NCBI GenBank assembly: GCA_963702935.1
Contig: OY969772.1
Location: forward strand, 4,464,001-4,528,000
Direction of reading: 5' to 3'
Source of the DNA: DAOTWA01 sp963702935
GTDB taxonomy: Bacteria; Chloroflexota; Anaerolineae; Anaerolineales; Anaerolineaceae
Length of the DNA stretch: 64,000 bases
Below, piece by piece: positions 1 through 10,100 of the stretch. The notes below the pieces were generated by a model. That model did not search any database. It had not been told where the DNA came from and was given only the letters and a program-made list of their open reading frames with translations. The number at the start of each line of letters is the position of its first letter. Position 1 is the stretch's first letter. A program made the position numbers and the translations under genes.

Positions 1-2341
1 CCTGCGAGCGCACGTATCCCCCTCCCGACAGCGTCAGGATGCTTCCACCCACCGTCGGCGTATAGCTCCCTCCACTCCACGATCCCGAAGACCAGGTGCT
101 CGCATTCAGCCCCGTCCCCGTGAAGTCCTCCACCAACGTCGCCGCCAGTCCCACCGCTCCTCCTCCCAGGTCGTTCACGTGCGCGTTGCTCACTACCGCA
201 CACGCCTGGTTGAAGTCCGTGTAGCTCGTCTGCACCAGGCTCCCACTTCCGGCCGCCAGCGTAGGCGTCGCCGTCGGCACAGTGGTAGCCGTGGGTGGCA
301 CCGACGTGCTCGTCGACGGCAAAGGTGTGCTCGTCGACGGGACAGGAGTACCCGTCGAAGTCGGGGTATTAAGGGAGGTTGGCGTAGGGGTCAGTGAATT
401 GTAATAAACGACAAAGCTATGATTGCCTGCAGGAACGCTCACGAAGGTTTGGTTGACGCCGTTCACTGCCATCAATGTGGTCGCAGTTCTGACGCCATCC
501 ACTGTCACGTATTGAAGGCTGCTGCCGCCTGTGCTAGGGGGAAGCATTGTGGTCAGGTTGACCCCTGGAGTCGCCGCGGCAGTCATATTAAAGCTCAGGG
601 TCCCACTGGAACTATTCCAGGATAAATTCGAATAATTAGCATCGTGGCGCGTCTGGGTGAAGCTCAGCCACTGGTCCGCGTTCCAGATCGGCACCCCTTT
701 GCTATTGGCATAGTCCATCACCCCTTCGGCCCACGGCTGCGTCCCAACATCATAATAATCCACGTGAAACTGCGTCATCAACGCCGAATAGTAGCCCCCC
801 AGGCTGGCGTCTATCTCCGCTTTCGTGATCACCAACGCTTGCGCAGGCGTCAAGTTCTCGTTCAAGAAGCCCGGATTCGTGGCCGCACTCATCAATTGCT
901 CGTCCACAATCTCCGTATACTGCTGGTACTCCGGCAGGATCGTCCCGTCCGCCTTCACGAACTTCATCGGCAGCCCACTCCCCGTGACGTACCCGTCCGC
1001 CCAGCTCCCGTCCGGCTTCTGCAGCCACGGCCCCCAGTTGTAGAAGCTCGTGTCCATCGCAATCCCATACGAGATCGCCAGCTCTGCCGCGCTCGTCCAC
1101 CCTTCCCAGGCAATCTGATGGTTCCTCACCGTCGCCGATCTCGTAACGTTGCTGTACGTGCTCTCGAAAAACAATTCCATCACCCGGTAGCCATCCTCCA
1201 GGCTGGCAATGTTAAAATCGGGATCACTATCGGGCTTGTACGACCACGGATGAATGCCAAAGGTGTCCCCTTCCGACACCCACGTCTGCACGTCGGCCTC
1301 CGTCGGTGGCTGATTGAAGATCGACGTCAGATAGATGGTGATCTTCCCCCCATGGGCATTCACACTATCCATCTCGTACTGAAAATCACTCTCCTGGTTG
1401 TTGTGTGCATCCCCGGTCGGGATCAGCACGGACTTCGCCGTCCCCGGAAAATACCACATCTGCGGCAGCGGCTCCACGCTCGCCGCCATCTGCTTCACCA
1501 GCCGCGCAAACAGGCGCTGCTGCTCGTCCGCCTGCGGAATCGGCATCTTATTCAGATCCACCCACGGTGATCCCCCTCCGATCGCCTCGAACAGGTCGAT
1601 CGTGCGGAACACCCCGTCTCCATCCACGTCTCCCGCTAGACCGCTTTGCGGACTCACGTAGGTGGCATTGGTCGGGTTCCCCTGGCGCATGTAGATGATA
1701 TTGCTGGACAGGTCGTAGAGAAACGCCACTCCCCGGCCGGCTCCATACGTCGCTCCCACCACCGCCGGATAAGCCGTCGCCGTGCTCGCACTGCTATACA
1801 ACTGTGCCAGTGTCACCGTGCCGCCCGCCGGCGTATACCGATCCACCGTTCCGTGGATCTGCAAGGTGTCTGTTACCAGCCCCGCCCCCGGCGCTACCCC
1901 GTCCAGCGTAGCCGTCGTGTTTATGGCCAGGTAGCCGTTGTTCTGCGTCCCGGCCGAACTGCCCAGGCCAAACAGGGCCTTGATCTGCGCATCCGGGCGC
2001 ATGGCGATCAGGCGCCCACCACTGTTCACGTAAGTGGCCAGTATACTGGCCTGGCCGCTGGTCAGCGAGGTTTGCGCCAGAATCACCACCGGATACTGGC
2101 TCAACACACTGCCCGTCATTCCACTGATGTCCAACGTATCGTATGAATTTAGCCCTTCGGCTCTCAGAATCTCACCCAGGTACGCTCCAAATGGATTGGC
2201 CGAATAGGCGCCATTCACTACCAGGAGTATTGGGGCCGGAGCCAACGCCGCCTGTACATCTCGAGTCATTGGTTGTATGGCTAGGATGCAAACACTGATG
2301 ATTATGCTCAGGTTTATTAAATAACCAAGATATTTCTTCAT
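1..2341 (-). CDS. Large secreted deacetylase-like protein, C-terminus beyond window edge
   Basis: The frame stays open from an ATG at 2341 to the window edge (780 codons), so the C-terminus is missing. An AAGGGAG Shine-Dalgarno sits about 9 bases upstream. Residues 1-30 form a signal peptide (MKKYLGYLINLSIIIS start). Residues about 32-200 look like a ThuA/GATase-like fold (ILLVVNGAY, ALFGLGSSAG). Residues about 300-560 resemble a NodB-type polysaccharide deacetylase (PTGDAHNNQESDF; FGIHPWSYKPD), with Asp and His where the family puts its metal ligands. A Thr/Pro/Ser-rich linker spans about 652-690, followed by the start of a beta-rich domain (EDFTGTGLNASTW). The gene lies just after the polysaccharide operon on the same strand. 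Catalytic activity is inferred from motif resemblance only. Confidence 0.72.
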   Translation of the reverse strand, partial: MKKYLGYLINLSIIISVCILAIQPMTRDVQAALAPAPILLVVNGAYSANPFGAYLGEILRAEGLNSYDTLDISGMTGSVLSQYPVVILAQTSLTSGQASILATYVNSGGRLIAMRPDAQIKALFGLGSSAGTQNNGYLAINTTATLDGVAPGAGLVTDTLQIHGTVDRYTPAGGTVTLAQLYSSASTATAYPAVVGATYGAGRGVAFLYDLSSNIIYMRQGNPTNATYVSPQSGLAGDVDGDGVFRTIDLFEAIGGGSPWVDLNKMPIPQADEQQRLFARLVKQMAASVEPLPQMWYFPGTAKSVLIPTGDAHNNQESDFQYEMDSVNAHGGKITIYLTSIFNQPPTEADVQTWVSEGDTFGIHPWSYKPDSDPDFNIASLEDGYRVMELFFESTYSNVTRSATVRNHQIAWEGWTSAAELAISYGIAMDTSFYNWGPWLQKPDGSWADGYVTGSGLPMKFVKADGTILPEYQQYTEIVDEQLMSAATNPGFLNENLTPAQALVITKAEIDASLGGYYSALMTQFHVDYYDVGTQPWAEGVMDYANSKGVPIWNADQWLSFTQTRHDANYSNLSWNSSSGTLSFNMTAAATPGVNLTTMLPPSTGGSSLQYVTVDGVRTATTLMAVNGVNQTFVSVPAGNHSFVVYYNSLTPTPTSLNTPTSTGTPVPSTSTPLPSTSTSVPPTATTVPTATPTLAAGSGSLVQTSYTDFNQACAVVSNAHVNDLGGGAVGLAATLVEDFTGTGLNASTWSSGSWSGGSYTPTVGGSILTLSGGGYVRSQ

Positions 2342-2394
2342 TTTGTCATACTCCCTTGATTCAACGCTTCAATTCCGGTGCCCTTTTGCAACTA

Positions 2395-3950
2395 TTAAGG
2401 TGTGTTGGAGGGGTTTACCCTGTACAAATCGTAGGCCCCAATGGAGGCTAATCGAGTACAACACAATTCTTCTATCGATTGCCTGTATAATCCCGTCCAC
2501 TTAGAGAAAGGACCATCGATAAGATATTGGGGGGTATCAGCCATTGGGTCGTAAGTTTAATAGCGGCGCCTTATTCAAATAAATGACCGCTGTTCTATCG
2601 TCCACGACCGAATTAGGAGGATGGTGGTAATTAAGTCCGGGGGCCATTGCGTCGATTTGCCACTCCCAAGAACTCGATGACGACCTTCGGGGAAAGATTC
2701 GCCCGCAAGTACTGCGCAAATTCCTGCGGGGTTTTATCGGGAGCAGCCAGAATCTGGCGCACCTCGCCAGAAAAGCTATAGACCCCGGCCAGCAACGTGG
2801 CAATTAAAAAAAACGATGCCGCACCTGCGGCCAGTAACGTTCCCCTGCTCTTCCCTTCATTCATGAGCTTTTTTGAAGCCCAATCGATCAAATTGACCGC
2901 AAAATATCCGTTGAACAAGAGCCCTACCATGTAGGAGTCAAAGGCATAGCGTGACCAGCCAATCGACAGAAAGACGAACCAAACCGACCATCCGGCCACA
3001 AAGACGACGGGCAGTAACAGGCTTACGCTGAACTCACTGCGCTGGCGGCAGGACCAGGCGGCGTAGGCCCAGCCAGGCAAGACTAAAAGCCAAAATCCCG
3101 AATGGAGCAGATAACTAACGCTATCGCTGATCCCGGTGGTGCTAAAAGTCAGGATCGTCACCGCGGAGCTGGAACGCACCGCCGCCAATTCCTGGAAAAA
3201 CCCCTGCGAGCCAAGCATCAACAATTGGGCCAGGTACCACAGGCCAACCGTCAGAACCACCGCGCCGAAGACGCGTCCCAGCTTAATAAGCCCTATTTGC
3301 CGGTAATAAACCCCATCCAGGGCAGCTACCACCCCTAAAACCGGCAGCAGTATCAAGTACTGCCCCTTCGTGATCATTGCCAGACCGAAAAGAAAGCCCG
3401 CGGCCAACTCAACCAGCCAATGGCTGCGCTTGATGGCTAACAGGAATACCCCATAACCGGCCAGGAAATAAGCCAACGCGGGAATATTCCCGAGCGCCTG
3501 GCGGCCGTAATAAATCATCCCCTCTCCGGGGACTGCCAACAAGAAGAAGGTAGAGATCAGGGCCGCGCGGGTTCCAAATAATTTCTTCACCAGCCCCCAG
3601 AACAAGAAAACTGCTACGATCAAATAAAAGACGATCACCAGACGAGCTTCAAGCAACCCCTGGCCCAAGAGGGCAAAGGCAGCCGCAACGGGTAATACCA
3701 CCCCCGGGCCATTCGCGATGAGCGGCTGATCCAGTACGCGGAAGCCCTCAGAAGAGCGCATGGCGTATTGGCCATAATCCACCAGGTTAATTGCTCCTTG
3801 CTGAACGAAACCTTCATCGATCCACGTAGAGGGGTAATAGGGTTGGTGATAGACCCCCAGGAAAATGATCAGGGCCAGCTCCCCGGCAATGGCAAGGGCT
3901 TGCAAGCCATTGGAATGCACTTTCAGCCATCCAGGAATGTTTACTCGCAA
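2395..3950 (-). pseudogene. GT39/ArnT-like membrane glycosyltransferase, two frameshifts
   Basis: The first frame (2631-3950, 439 aa) is a polytopic membrane protein with the acidic WIDEG motif near residue 43, like the upstream paralogue (WQDEG). It stops early, but homology to the paralogue's C-terminus continues in two other frames. After VVIE the next frame gives SWEWQIDAMAPGLNYHH, matching the paralogue's ETWDLELGVITNLHYHY. After about 2541 a third frame gives YLIDGPFSKWTGLY, matching YLVIGWFSRWTGIY, and runs to a TAA at 2395. Both shifts equal one extra base; the first is explained by TTCTTGG in place of TCTTGG near 2670. It could be a decayed duplicate or carry assembly indels. If intact it would transfer a sugar from a polyprenyl-phosphate carrier outside the membrane. 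The start overlaps the upstream gene by 10 bp. Confidence 0.8.
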
Positions 3951-5554
3951 GTTACACTTTCCCCCAGGTTGTTCATCTTGTAGATTTGATAAGTGAAGGC
4001 CCCGTCGTCAAATGTTTGGACCAGACAGCCATGTTCAGAAACGTATTGGGAATCATAAATTCCCGTCCACCGCGAGAACCAGCCAATTACCAGATAAGAT
4101 GGATTGACCGCCTGGAAATAACCTGCCCCCAGGGCATAGTTCTGGGGAGCATTTCGATAAAGCGTCGCGTGGACACTCGCTAACATGATTTGATCCGGAT
4201 AATGATAGTGGAGGTTTGTAATCACTCCCAGTTCAAGGTCCCAGGTTTCAACCGTAGCGTTCGTGGGGATGTTTTGCTCTAAGTAAGCTGCAACTTCGCG
4301 CTGCGTGGAATCTCGAGTAAGCACATCGGTTTTAAGGGTGCTTTGTAATGGATAAAGGGTCATGAAGCCAAAACCAACGACTAATGCAGCCGCCATGCCC
4401 GTATTCAGGAGTCGCTGAGGGTTCAGGATGTCTTTGAGAGGTCTCCATAAAATATCCAACCGATTCAATAGGTCAACCCAAAACTTGGCGATGAAAAGGG
4501 AGGTTAAAGAAGCCGTTACGAAGATATAACTTCGCCACGGTACACTATAAAAATAATATCCGAGCCAAAGGAGGGAAAAAAGCCAAAGCAATCCTATTGC
4601 AAAGCCCTTGGAATTCTTCTGAAAGATGAATACTACAGAATAAAGAAGGGCCGCAAAGCCCCAGAAATTATAAAAGCTGCCCGTTTCAGGGCTTAACAAC
4701 CCCTTGATCGATTCGGATAAGGTACTAAGGTTGAAACCCGAAGTGCCAGAGCCTAAAAGGCGAAGGTTATTTAAATTGCCCAGGAATACTGCTTGCCCGA
4801 AATAAAACCACTGCCAGGCCCACCAAACCAACACTGTCGCCAGAGCAACAACGCCTGAGATTAGGATAGCTTTGAAATAACCTTGTTTAAAATAGAACAG
4901 ATCCAAAAGAGTCAGTATTCCCAGGGCGGCAAACCCAATAACCGCATTAGAGCTCTTGGTCACCATGCTTGCCCCCATTAACAGACCCGCAAGCAAGTAG
5001 GTTATCAGGCCCTTTTTCTTATTTAAGCCCAGGTACAATAACCACGCCCCACCCATAAAAAATCCTAATGAGGGAACTTCTCCCAGAACCTCGCGCCCCT
5101 GAAACAGGAATTGAGCAATAGGGTTGCCTATGAGCAAGGCCAGGCTTAATAACGCAGTCTTATAGCCAAATAGATCCCTGCCAAATCCGTAGAATACCAG
5201 CAGCGTGAGAACAAGATAAAATGCGCTTACCAAACGCGCCTGGAAGATCCCTACTCCCAATACTTTAAAAACCAGGGCAACAGGTACCAGTACCGTCGGG
5301 CCAACGCTTTGAACGGGCCCAAATGTCTCGTACCCGTTAGACATTGGCAGTGCGTAGACCCCGTTTTTGGCAATTGATTTGGAAACCAGCATGGCTGCTC
5401 CCTCATCTTGCCAGGAAAGAGGGTTGGTCCCAAGGTTGTAGAACGCCAACACGCAGGCGCAAACGAAGACGAAGCCCCACGCCAGCACCTCGCTTCTTAA
5501 TAGGACTTGTTTTCCTGACTTTACCCTTTGTCCCAAGGCTCTATTGACGCTCAT
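3941..5554 (-). CDS. GT39/ArnT-like membrane glycosyltransferase
   Basis: This 537-aa polytopic membrane protein has an N-terminal cytoplasmic stub, a first helix (about 22-42) and then an extracytoplasmic loop with WQDEG, the acidic motif expected of PMT/ArnT-type (GT-C) glycosyltransferases. At least ten hydrophobic segments follow up to about residue 395. The C-terminal 130 residues are soluble (TWDLELGVITNLHYHYPD). Such enzymes use polyprenyl-phosphate sugars as donors. The ATG at 5554 is preceded by GAAGGGTGG. It overlaps the next gene, its paralogue, by 10 bp, so the two are probably translationally coupled. The substrate is unknown; the operon context suggests surface polysaccharide or glycolipid assembly. 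Confidence 0.85.
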   Translation of the reverse strand: MSVNRALGQRVKSGKQVLLRSEVLAWGFVFVCACVLAFYNLGTNPLSWQDEGAAMLVSKSIAKNGVYALPMSNGYETFGPVQSVGPTVLVPVALVFKVLGVGIFQARLVSAFYLVLTLLVFYGFGRDLFGYKTALLSLALLIGNPIAQFLFQGREVLGEVPSLGFFMGGAWLLYLGLNKKKGLITYLLAGLLMGASMVTKSSNAVIGFAALGILTLLDLFYFKQGYFKAILISGVVALATVLVWWAWQWFYFGQAVFLGNLNNLRLLGSGTSGFNLSTLSESIKGLLSPETGSFYNFWGFAALLYSVVFIFQKNSKGFAIGLLWLFSLLWLGYYFYSVPWRSYIFVTASLTSLFIAKFWVDLLNRLDILWRPLKDILNPQRLLNTGMAAALVVGFGFMTLYPLQSTLKTDVLTRDSTQREVAAYLEQNIPTNATVETWDLELGVITNLHYHYPDQIMLASVHATLYRNAPQNYALGAGYFQAVNPSYLVIGWFSRWTGIYDSQYVSEHGCLVQTFDDGAFTYQIYKMNNLGESVTCE

Positions 5555-5652
5555 GATTTTGATCCACCCTTCAACTCCGACCGGTTCTTTAAATCATTTA
5601 GGCGAATAAATCCGAGAAAAACCTCTAAGGTCCGAATCTCCGGAATTAGCCC

Positions 5653-7020
5653 CTAATTTGCCCAATTTTTTTCAAATTCCTTGGCAGGATCAGGGGCTCT
5701 ATCCCCTTTTAGACTTAAATCCTTTAGGACGATCTCAGCCGATTCTTTGGCGTGCCGGCTCACCGACTCCCCATTGGTCAGCGCCGGGTAAATCTGCGCC
5801 GTGGTGGACAGGTACAGGCCCTGGATGGGAGTTTCCACCGGTGGGATCAGGTGGGTGCTGTTCAATGGGTGCAACGGCTCTACGTAGCGTTCGCGGTGGA
5901 TGAGGAAGTACTGGATCCAGCTCTCGTCGAACTCAGGGAACATGGTCTTCAAGTTCTCCATCCAGATCGAGCGGATCTCCTCGTCCGATTTCTTCTGCCA
6001 GAGGCTGCCGGGAGCCGTATATTTGGGCAGGTACACCAGGTGGTGCCCGCCAACGTACTGTGGATCGATGTAGGCGGTCGTCTCGATGACGCCCGTGAAG
6101 GGCACGCGCTCATCGGTAATGTTCAAAGTCCAATATTGAGTGAGCGGGCGGTCCAGCACTAACAGAGGGCAGACGATGCCGATGTACTCCGTCTTGTTTA
6201 GAAAATCCAGGTAATCCTGGGGGGCGCTGGGGATCAAGCGCTGGAAGATGGGCGCCTGCAAGGTCACTACGACGGTGTCGAAGGGGTGCACTTCCTCGCC
6301 GATGCGCACGCCTTCAGCCCGGCCATCCCGCAGAACGACCTCCTGGACAGGGGTGCGCAGGTGGATCTGGCTGCCGGCCGCCTCGATTTTCTCGGCCATG
6401 GCCTTCATCAGGGTCATATACCCGCCGACCAGGTGGCCGGCCTCTTCCTTCTGGCTGGCTCCACCGCGCGTGGATTTCATGCGCACCAGGCGCGACCAGA
6501 TGTACGTGGCGGGGGTATTCTCGAAGCTGCCGTCGAACTTGGCCCTGAGCATCGGCCTCCAGATGTTCTGGTAAGTGTTCCGCCCGCTCAGACGCATCAG
6601 CCAACTCTCGACGCTGACCCCTTCCAGGCTCATATAATCCCGGATGAACTGGGCGTACAACACCGTCAATCCCAGGCGGAAGCGGTCGATCCACCCCAGG
6701 GGGGGGAAGCGCAGGAATTCGACGATGTTATTCATGGAGAAGATCTGGCCGTTATGATAGAAGCCGGTCTTGGTAGTGCGGAAGCGCAACTGGTCTTCGA
6801 TGCCGAGCTCCTGGCATAACTGGCGCAGGTGGCTATCGCTGGAGAGGATGGCGTGATAGAAGCGATCCACTGCGACGCCGTCCTCCAGATAGAGAGGGCC
6901 GGCCAGCCCGCCCAGGGTTGGTGACGCCTCGAAGATCTCGACCTCGGCGCCTTGCCGGGTCAGATAATACCCCAGGCTGATTCCCATAATCCCACCACCG
7001 ATAATGCCTATACGCGCCAT
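5653..7020 (-). CDS. NAD(P)/FAD-dependent oxidoreductase (amine-oxidase / protoporphyrinogen-oxidase-like)
   Basis: This 455-aa protein begins MARIGIIGGGIMG, a dinucleotide-binding GxGxxG motif, followed by EIFEASPTLGGLAG, the conserved FAD-binding continuation of flavin amine oxidases. I chose the ATG at 7020 because a GGAG lies 8 bases upstream and the Rossmann strand starts at once; a longer in-frame extension upstream is not homologous-looking. Members of this family in polysaccharide clusters often act on nucleotide- or lipid-linked sugars, as UDP-galactopyranose mutase does, but no substrate can be read here. It lies 28 bp after wecB and about 100 bp before the GT39 pair, in the same operon. 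Confidence 0.85.
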   Translation of the reverse strand: MARIGIIGGGIMGISLGYYLTRQGAEVEIFEASPTLGGLAGPLYLEDGVAVDRFYHAILSSDSHLRQLCQELGIEDQLRFRTTKTGFYHNGQIFSMNNIVEFLRFPPLGWIDRFRLGLTVLYAQFIRDYMSLEGVSVESWLMRLSGRNTYQNIWRPMLRAKFDGSFENTPATYIWSRLVRMKSTRGGASQKEEAGHLVGGYMTLMKAMAEKIEAAGSQIHLRTPVQEVVLRDGRAEGVRIGEEVHPFDTVVVTLQAPIFQRLIPSAPQDYLDFLNKTEYIGIVCPLLVLDRPLTQYWTLNITDERVPFTGVIETTAYIDPQYVGGHHLVYLPKYTAPGSLWQKKSDEEIRSIWMENLKTMFPEFDESWIQYFLIHRERYVEPLHPLNSTHLIPPVETPIQGLYLSTTAQIYPALTNGESVSRHAKESAEIVLKDLSLKGDRAPDPAKEFEKNWAN

Positions 7021-7048
7021 TTCATTTCTCCGTGAATCTTTTGTCTGG

Positions 7049-8113
7049 TTATGCCGGCAAGCTTTCCAATACTTGCACGATCTTCTGGCTGGCGTTCCCG
7101 TCCCCAAAGATAGGCGGGTGTGCGCCGTCTGGCGTAAAGCTGCGCCAGGCTTCCACGATGCTCTCCGTTTGCGTGCCCACCAGCCTGTTCCAACCCACCT
7201 GCACGGTCTCTACCCACTCGGTCTCGTCCCGCAAGGTAAGGCAAGGCACGCTCAAAAAATAAGCTTCCCGCTGTACCCCGCCCGAATCGGTAGCGATCAG
7301 GCGGGCGTTCTCTTCCAGCACCATCATATCGAAATAGCCCACCGGATCGATGGCCCGAACGTGCTTCTCGAAAGGAACGCCCACGCTTTCCAGGGCTTTT
7401 TGAGTGCGCGGGTGCACCGGAAAGAGGATGGGCTCGTCTACCTGGTTGAGCGCCTCGATCACCTGGCGAAGCCTGGCGGGGTCGTCAGTAGTGCCGGAGC
7501 GGTGAATAGTCACCAGGGCGTAGCTCTTGGGCGCCAGGCTCAGCCGCGCCAGGATCGTCGAGCGCTGGTGCGCGAGCGGGCGGTTCTGTAGAGAAGCGTC
7601 CAGCATCACGTCGCCCACCCAATAAGTCGAGCTGGTGATTCCTTCCGAGGCCAGGTGTACGACGGCCGTCTGGCTGGCGCACAGGTGCACGTCCGCCAGG
7701 CGGTCGGCCACCAGGCGGTTGACCTCCTCGGGCATACGCCGGTCGAAGCTGCGCTCGCCTGCTTCGATATGGGCTGTGGGAATGTGCAGCTTGCTGGCCG
7801 CCAACGCGCCCGCCAGGGTAGAGTTGGTGTCGCCGCGCACGATGACCAGATCGGGCTGCTCCTTGAGCAGCACGTCTTCCATGCGCGCCAGGATCTCTCC
7901 GGTTTGCTTGCCGTGCGAGCCAGAGCCTACCTCCAGGTTGTAATCGGGAGCCGGGATGCCCAGATCGTCGAAGAAGGTTTGGGACATCATGTAATCGTAA
8001 TGCTGCCCGGTGTGCACCAGGATTTCCTGATGCCGGCTACGCAAGGCGCGGCTGACCGGCGCTGATTGGATGAATTCGGGGCGGGCCCCCACGACGGATA
8101 CGATTTTCATCAT
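7049..8113 (-). CDS. wecB: UDP-N-acetylglucosamine 2-epimerase (non-hydrolysing)
   Basis: The protein has 354 residues, near the family's usual length of 360-380. It starts MKIVSVVGARPEFIQSAPV, the WecB signature, and contains GDTNSTLAGALAA and AHIEAGERSFDRRMPEE, with the conserved His/Glu residues. Further on are HRSGTTDDP and TDSGGVQREAYFL, which form the C-terminal UDP-binding half. The enzyme interconverts UDP-GlcNAc and UDP-ManNAc in the cytoplasm, providing ManNAc precursors for surface glycans. Two adjacent ATGs (8113 and 8110) could start it; the reading is the same apart from one Met. It sits 18 bp after a GT2 gene in the polysaccharide operon. Confidence 0.95.
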   Translation of the reverse strand: MMKIVSVVGARPEFIQSAPVSRALRSRHQEILVHTGQHYDYMMSQTFFDDLGIPAPDYNLEVGSGSHGKQTGEILARMEDVLLKEQPDLVIVRGDTNSTLAGALAASKLHIPTAHIEAGERSFDRRMPEEVNRLVADRLADVHLCASQTAVVHLASEGITSSTYWVGDVMLDASLQNRPLAHQRSTILARLSLAPKSYALVTIHRSGTTDDPARLRQVIEALNQVDEPILFPVHPRTQKALESVGVPFEKHVRAIDPVGYFDMMVLEENARLIATDSGGVQREAYFLSVPCLTLRDETEWVETVQVGWNRLVGTQTESIVEAWRSFTPDGAHPPIFGDGNASQKIVQVLESLPA

Positions 8114-8131
8114 TATGGCCTGTGTGATGTC

Positions 8132-8902
8132 CTACTTGGCGTTTTCTGCCGTCTTGGGCAGCTCGATCTTGGGCGCCAGGTTCAGCCGGTATAACAACAG
8201 GTGCGCCTGGAAACGCAGGTGCGCCCGAATGGTGCGCATGATCTTGGCCTTGGATGCGCCCGCCACCCTGGAATGGAGCACTGCGGGATATTCGGCCACG
8301 CGGTAGCCCATCAGCATGCTGTTGACCAGCAGCTCTGTGCCCGCCAGGAACCCATCTGACTCGAAGGGCACTTTTTCGATCACTTGCCGCCGGTAAGCGC
8401 GGAACAGCGCGGTATAGGTGTGCACGTGCCAGTTGATCAGGACGCGGTAGAGCAGCGAAGAGCCTTTGCTCAACACCAACCGGTATTGGGGCACGTTCAT
8501 CACGCCGCCTTGCGGGTGGTAAGGCGAAGCCGTCACGACGTCCACGTCCGCAGTCAGCCGCGCTAACAGCGGCGGAATCTCGGTGAACTTATAGGTGCCA
8601 TCGCTATCGGTCGTCACCACGACGCTCCCTTGTGCCGCCGCAAAACCGGTGCGGATCGCCGCTCCCAGGCCCCGGTTGACGACGTGGCGCTCGAAGCGCA
8701 CTTTCACCGGTGCAGTGGAGTCGCTCTCCCCAAAAGCCCCTTGCAGGGCCTGTAAAGTCCCATCTGAGCTGCCATCATCCACAAAGACCACTTCCACGGA
8801 TTGGTCCCCGGCCAGCTCCTTCGCCACCGGCATAAACTCTCGCTGCAGCTTCGAAATGTTATCGACTTCGTTATAACAAGGGATGATGATTGATAAATCC
8901 AT
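8132..8902 (-). CDS. Glycosyltransferase family 2 (DPM1-like)
   Basis: This 256-aa GT-A fold protein begins MDLSIIIPCYNEVDNI, the GT2 N-terminus. VVFVDDGSSDGT supplies the nucleotide-binding DDGS motif and TTDSDGTYKF the DxD-like motif. No C-terminal membrane segment is apparent, so it resembles soluble dolichyl/polyprenyl-phosphate sugar synthases that make donors for GT-C enzymes such as the two GT39 proteins downstream in the operon. That pairing is inference. The gap to the Gfo/Idh gene upstream is 32 bp and to wecB 18 bp. Confidence 0.9.
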   Translation of the reverse strand: MDLSIIIPCYNEVDNISKLQREFMPVAKELAGDQSVEVVFVDDGSSDGTLQALQGAFGESDSTAPVKVRFERHVVNRGLGAAIRTGFAAAQGSVVVTTDSDGTYKFTEIPPLLARLTADVDVVTASPYHPQGGVMNVPQYRLVLSKGSSLLYRVLINWHVHTYTALFRAYRRQVIEKVPFESDGFLAGTELLVNSMLMGYRVAEYPAVLHSRVAGASKAKIMRTIRAHLRFQAHLLLYRLNLAPKIELPKTAENAK

Positions 8903-8934
8903 AGATCGATCTCCGTACGCTTAGAGAGGGACGC

Positions 8935-9975
8935 CTACGCCCGGGAAACCAGTTGGGGCAGGATGATGGCGGCCTCGGCCGGCACCGCCGTCCTCTCGCT
9001 CACGTCGATTATGTTCGCTTTGACCGTATCGCGGATCGCCAGCGCCAGGCGCAGCGCGCGCAGGCCGTCCTGTGCCTTGACCAACGGCGGTTTCTGCTCG
9101 GCTACGCAGTCCATGAAATGGGTAAGCTCAGAGAAAAGCGGCTCGACCACCGGCACGACGATGCTCTCCAGGAGGCTTTCCTGGCGATACTTCACGTTTT
9201 GCTTGCTGTGGTTGAGGTACTGGCCGATCGTGCGGCGATGCACGGTGACGGTCTTATTGAGCAGATTCCCTTCCATGTAGGCTTCCAAAGCCGTGACTTC
9301 GATCGCACGCACTTTCTCTTCGGTTATGCGAGAAGCGATCAAGGTCAACAGGGGCCCTCCTTTGAAGGACAATTGCGCAGTCGCGTAGTCCACCGCCTTC
9401 CCGAATGCAGAAAGTCCGGCAGCCGTGATCGCCACCGGTTCTGAGCCCACCAGGTCGAGCACCAGATCCGTATCGTGGATCATCAGATCCAGCACCACGT
9501 CTACGTCGGTATTGCTGCCCGCGTAAGAGCTCAGGCGCCGGAAATTTACCGCCAGGACGTGCATATCCTCGGAGACGTTCTTCAGCTCGATGTAAGCCGG
9601 GTTGAAGCGCTCGATGTGCCCCACCTGGAAAACCAGGCCGCTGGCTTCGGCCAATTGGGTCAATTCCTCTGCCTGCTCCAGGGTTTCCGTGATCGGTTTT
9701 TCAACCAGCACGTTGACCCCCCGTTCCAGGCACAGCTTGGCCAGCTCGAAATGGTACGGTGTAGGCGTGACCAGACTCACTGCGTCCACTTTATCCAGCA
9801 GCTCTTCCGGGTCCTGATAATAAGGCGCATCAAACCTCTTGGAAATCTGGTTGCCGGTCTGCGGGTTGGTATCGCATACCCCGACCAACTCCGCCCGGCG
9901 CAAGCTCGAGTAAATCCGGCAGTGCTGCTGCCCCATACGACCTAATCCGATGACGCCTACTCTGACCTGATTCAT
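8935..9975 (-). CDS. Gfo/Idh/MocA-family sugar dehydrogenase
   Basis: The 346-aa protein starts MNQVRVGVIGLGRMGQQH, an NAD(P)-binding Rossmann motif. It has VLVEKPI, the EKP motif whose Lys is catalytic, and VGHIERFNPAY at the start of the C-terminal domain. The length matches UDP-GlcNAc(A) 3-dehydrogenase-type members. I prefer the ATG at 9975 over the one at 9984 because AAAGGAG lies 9 bases upstream of the former but abuts the latter. In a cluster with wecB it probably oxidises a nucleotide sugar; the exact substrate is not visible. Confidence 0.9.
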   Translation of the reverse strand: MNQVRVGVIGLGRMGQQHCRIYSSLRRAELVGVCDTNPQTGNQISKRFDAPYYQDPEELLDKVDAVSLVTPTPYHFELAKLCLERGVNVLVEKPITETLEQAEELTQLAEASGLVFQVGHIERFNPAYIELKNVSEDMHVLAVNFRRLSSYAGSNTDVDVVLDLMIHDTDLVLDLVGSEPVAITAAGLSAFGKAVDYATAQLSFKGGPLLTLIASRITEEKVRAIEVTALEAYMEGNLLNKTVTVHRRTIGQYLNHSKQNVKYRQESLLESIVVPVVEPLFSELTHFMDCVAEQKPPLVKAQDGLRALRLALAIRDTVKANIIDVSERTAVPAEAAIILPQLVSRA

Positions 9976-10100
9976 TTTGATCATCTCCTTTAGTCCCCCT
10001 GGGGAACCTCAAATTAAATGGGCCAGAGGGCAGGAAAGCGCTCCTGCCGTCTGGCGTGTTTAGAAACGAACGTTGGCTCGAATCTTTAATTTAACCCCAA

